Shown: positions 6,675 through 7,466 of the stretch, in pieces
Layout of the letters: the number at the start of each line of letters is the position of its first letter
Numbering within the stretch: the stretch's first letter is position 1
DNA from: Desulfobacterales bacterium
Lineage (GTDB): Bacteria; Desulfobacterota; Desulfobulbia; Desulfobulbales; Desulfocapsaceae
Reading direction: 5' to 3'
Assembly: GCA_013042695.1 (NCBI GenBank)
Contig: JABDPQ010000048.1
Span: 1 to 7,466 of the forward strand
Length of the DNA stretch: 7,466 nt
Position numbers and translations under genes: made by a program
The notes under the pieces: generated by a model
The model's database searches: none
Told to the model about the DNA's origin: nothing
The model's input: only the letters and a program-made list of their open reading frames with translations

Positions 6675-7355
6675 TCAGGTCGTGTTTTCTAGCATGCCGT
6701 CGCGTATCCTCAAACAACGGTCAACAAGTTGATGTCCGCTCACGAGCGGGTCATGAGATGTAATAATGATAGTTTTGCCGCTTGTTTTCAGTTCCAACAT
6801 GACTGCCATAAAATCAAGACTTAGTTTTGTGTCAAGATGGGCTGTCGGTTCGTCTGCAAGAAGTATGGGTGGATCATTGATCAAAGCACGGGCGATTGCC
6901 GTTCTCTGCATTTCACCGCCGGACAATTTGGCTGCTAAAAACTGTTTTCGATGCGCTATAGACAATTTTTCAAGGAGCACTTCTGCACGTTTCTCGCACT
7001 CAGATGGAGCCAGGCCAAGTGGAAGCAGCGGCAAGACCACGTTTGCCAGAACGCTTAATTCCGGAATGAGGTTGAACCGTTGAAAAATAAAGCCTATGGT
7101 CTGCCGACGGTGCAGGGTAAGGAAACGGTCCGGCAGGCGAGACAGCGGTTTTCCATCTATCAGAGCAACTCCGCTGGTAGGAGTGATCAGGCAACCAAGA
7201 ATGGAAAGCAGGGTCGATTTTCCTGAACCGCTTGGACCTTCTATGCAAAGTGCTTCACCCGTGTTGACCGTCAGATTGATACCGCTTAACGCATGGACAC
7301 CTTTACTTTCACCCCGGTTATACCATTTCTCGACATCATCAAGGACAATTTTCAT
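6675..7355 (-). CDS. ABC transporter ATP-binding protein (LolD/MacB type)
   Basis: Cytoplasmic ATPase subunit of an FtsX-type transporter (the LolD/MacB/FtsE group, whose members drive lipoprotein release, export or envelope remodelling). The 226 residues carry Walker A GPSGSGKST (40-48), the Q-loop Gln92 in FIFQRFNLIP, the signature LSGGEMQR (144-151), Walker B ILLADEP (164-170, Glu169), the D-loop TAHLD (171-175) and the switch His201. All catalytic residues are present and the length suits the group. The frame is open for 21 more codons to an ATG at 7418, but I choose the ATG at 7355: it begins MKIVLDDVEKWY, as family members do, it has GGTGG just upstream, and the longer form would overlap the permease gene heavily. 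It starts 1 nt after the permease stop and ends 9 nt before the membrane protein gene. The substrate cannot be told from the ATPase. Confidence 0.95.
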   Translation of the reverse strand: MKIVLDDVEKWYNRGESKGVHALSGINLTVNTGEALCIEGPSGSGKSTLLSILGCLITPTSGVALIDGKPLSRLPDRFLTLHRRQTIGFIFQRFNLIPELSVLANVVLPLLPLGLAPSECEKRAEVLLEKLSIAHRKQFLAAKLSGGEMQRTAIARALINDPPILLADEPTAHLDTKLSLDFMAVMLELKTSGKTIIITSHDPLVSGHQLVDRCLRIRDGMLENTT

Positions 7356-7356
7356 C

Positions 7357-7466
7357 TCAGACCACCGAATCAGGCCGAACCATTGCACTATGCCATGCAG
7401 GAATGACGGTTGCGGCAAGATAGGGGAGGATGGAGAGCGAAAAAATCAGCAGCAGATCATCTATTC
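7357..7466 (-). CDS. Partial CDS (C-terminus): FtsX/MacB-type ABC transporter permease
   Basis: An open minus-strand frame enters from the window edge and ends at TGA 7359-7357, giving 35 residues of C-terminus. It is one hydrophobic segment (LLLIFSLSILPYLAATVI) followed by PAWHSAMVRPDSVV. A last transmembrane helix ending in 'PAW-x-A-x3-P' and a short tail is the usual C-terminal pattern of FtsX-domain permeases such as LolC/LolE/MacB (typically 'yPAwrAarldPveaL'). The stop is 1 nt before the ATP-binding protein start, which supports a permease-ATPase pair. Most of the protein is outside the window, so the periplasmic domain and any substrate hints cannot be judged. Family assignment is an inference from a short tail plus gene context. 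Confidence 0.7.
   Translation of the reverse strand, partial: IDDLLLIFSLSILPYLAATVIPAWHSAMVRPDSVV
7361..7366 (-). promoter_or_regulatory. Ribosome binding site deciding the ABC ATPase start
   Basis: On the minus strand GGTGGT lies 5 nt before the ATG at 7355-7353. It sits inside the last codons of the upstream permease gene, as expected for a translationally coupled pair, and favours the short (226-residue) ATPase over the extended 247-residue reading. Confidence 0.45.

Noticed and set aside
6766..7083. 105-residue plus-strand open frame
   Set aside because: It is antisense to the ABC ATPase core (signature and Walker B region); a shadow of that gene.
7356..7418. 21-residue N-terminal extension of the ABC ATPase
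   Set aside because: The extension overlaps the permease C-terminus in another frame, does not look like the family, and the internal ATG at 7355 has a ribosome site and a typical MKIVLDDVEKWY start.

Overview
All genes in this window are read from the minus strand, so transcription runs from high to low coordinates. Gene content suggests a Gram-negative anaerobe, most likely of the former Deltaproteobacteria (Desulfobacterota, for example Desulfobulbales or Desulfuromonadales). The clues are an AmmeMemoRadiSam-type radical SAM start, a large receiver/PEP-pyruvate-binding fusion protein, an E. coli-type glutamate dehydrogenase, a bacterial leucyltransferase (Bpt) and a LolD/MacB-type ABC transporter. 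This placement rests on family knowledge and has not been tested phylogenetically. Base composition is moderate and looks even throughout. I see no mobile element, CRISPR array, tRNA or rRNA.

Layout in the direction of transcription. (1) 7466-5640 is a tight three-gene transporter operon: the 3' end of an FtsX/MacB-type permease, a 226-residue ABC ATPase starting 1 nt after the permease stop, and a 341-residue polytopic membrane protein starting 9 nt after the ATPase stop. The membrane protein carries notable Cys/His motifs and belongs to no family I can name. (2) After a 166-nt gap, 5473-2471 encodes a 1000-residue protein. It has a degenerate receiver-like domain, a second receiver that looks intact, a linker, a complete-looking PPDK_N (PEP synthase-type) ATP-grasp domain and an uncharacterised C-terminal domain. 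It lacks the phosphohistidine and PEP-binding domains of true PEP synthase or PPDK. (3) After a 164-nt gap, 2306-189 holds gdhA and then bpt 18 nt downstream, probably one transcript. (4) After a 128-nt gap, the first 20 codons of a probable AmrS-type radical SAM gene lie at the window edge.

Functionally, gdhA makes glutamate from 2-oxoglutarate and ammonium. Bpt belongs to the N-degron pathway, adding leucine to proteins that begin with Asp or Glu. The ABC operon probably exports something or remodels the envelope. The 1000-residue protein looks like a signalling-controlled ATP-binding enzyme of unknown reaction, and it is the most unusual object here. No stretch longer than 300 nt lacks a gene, and the intergenic gaps show no convincing terminator or strong promoter.
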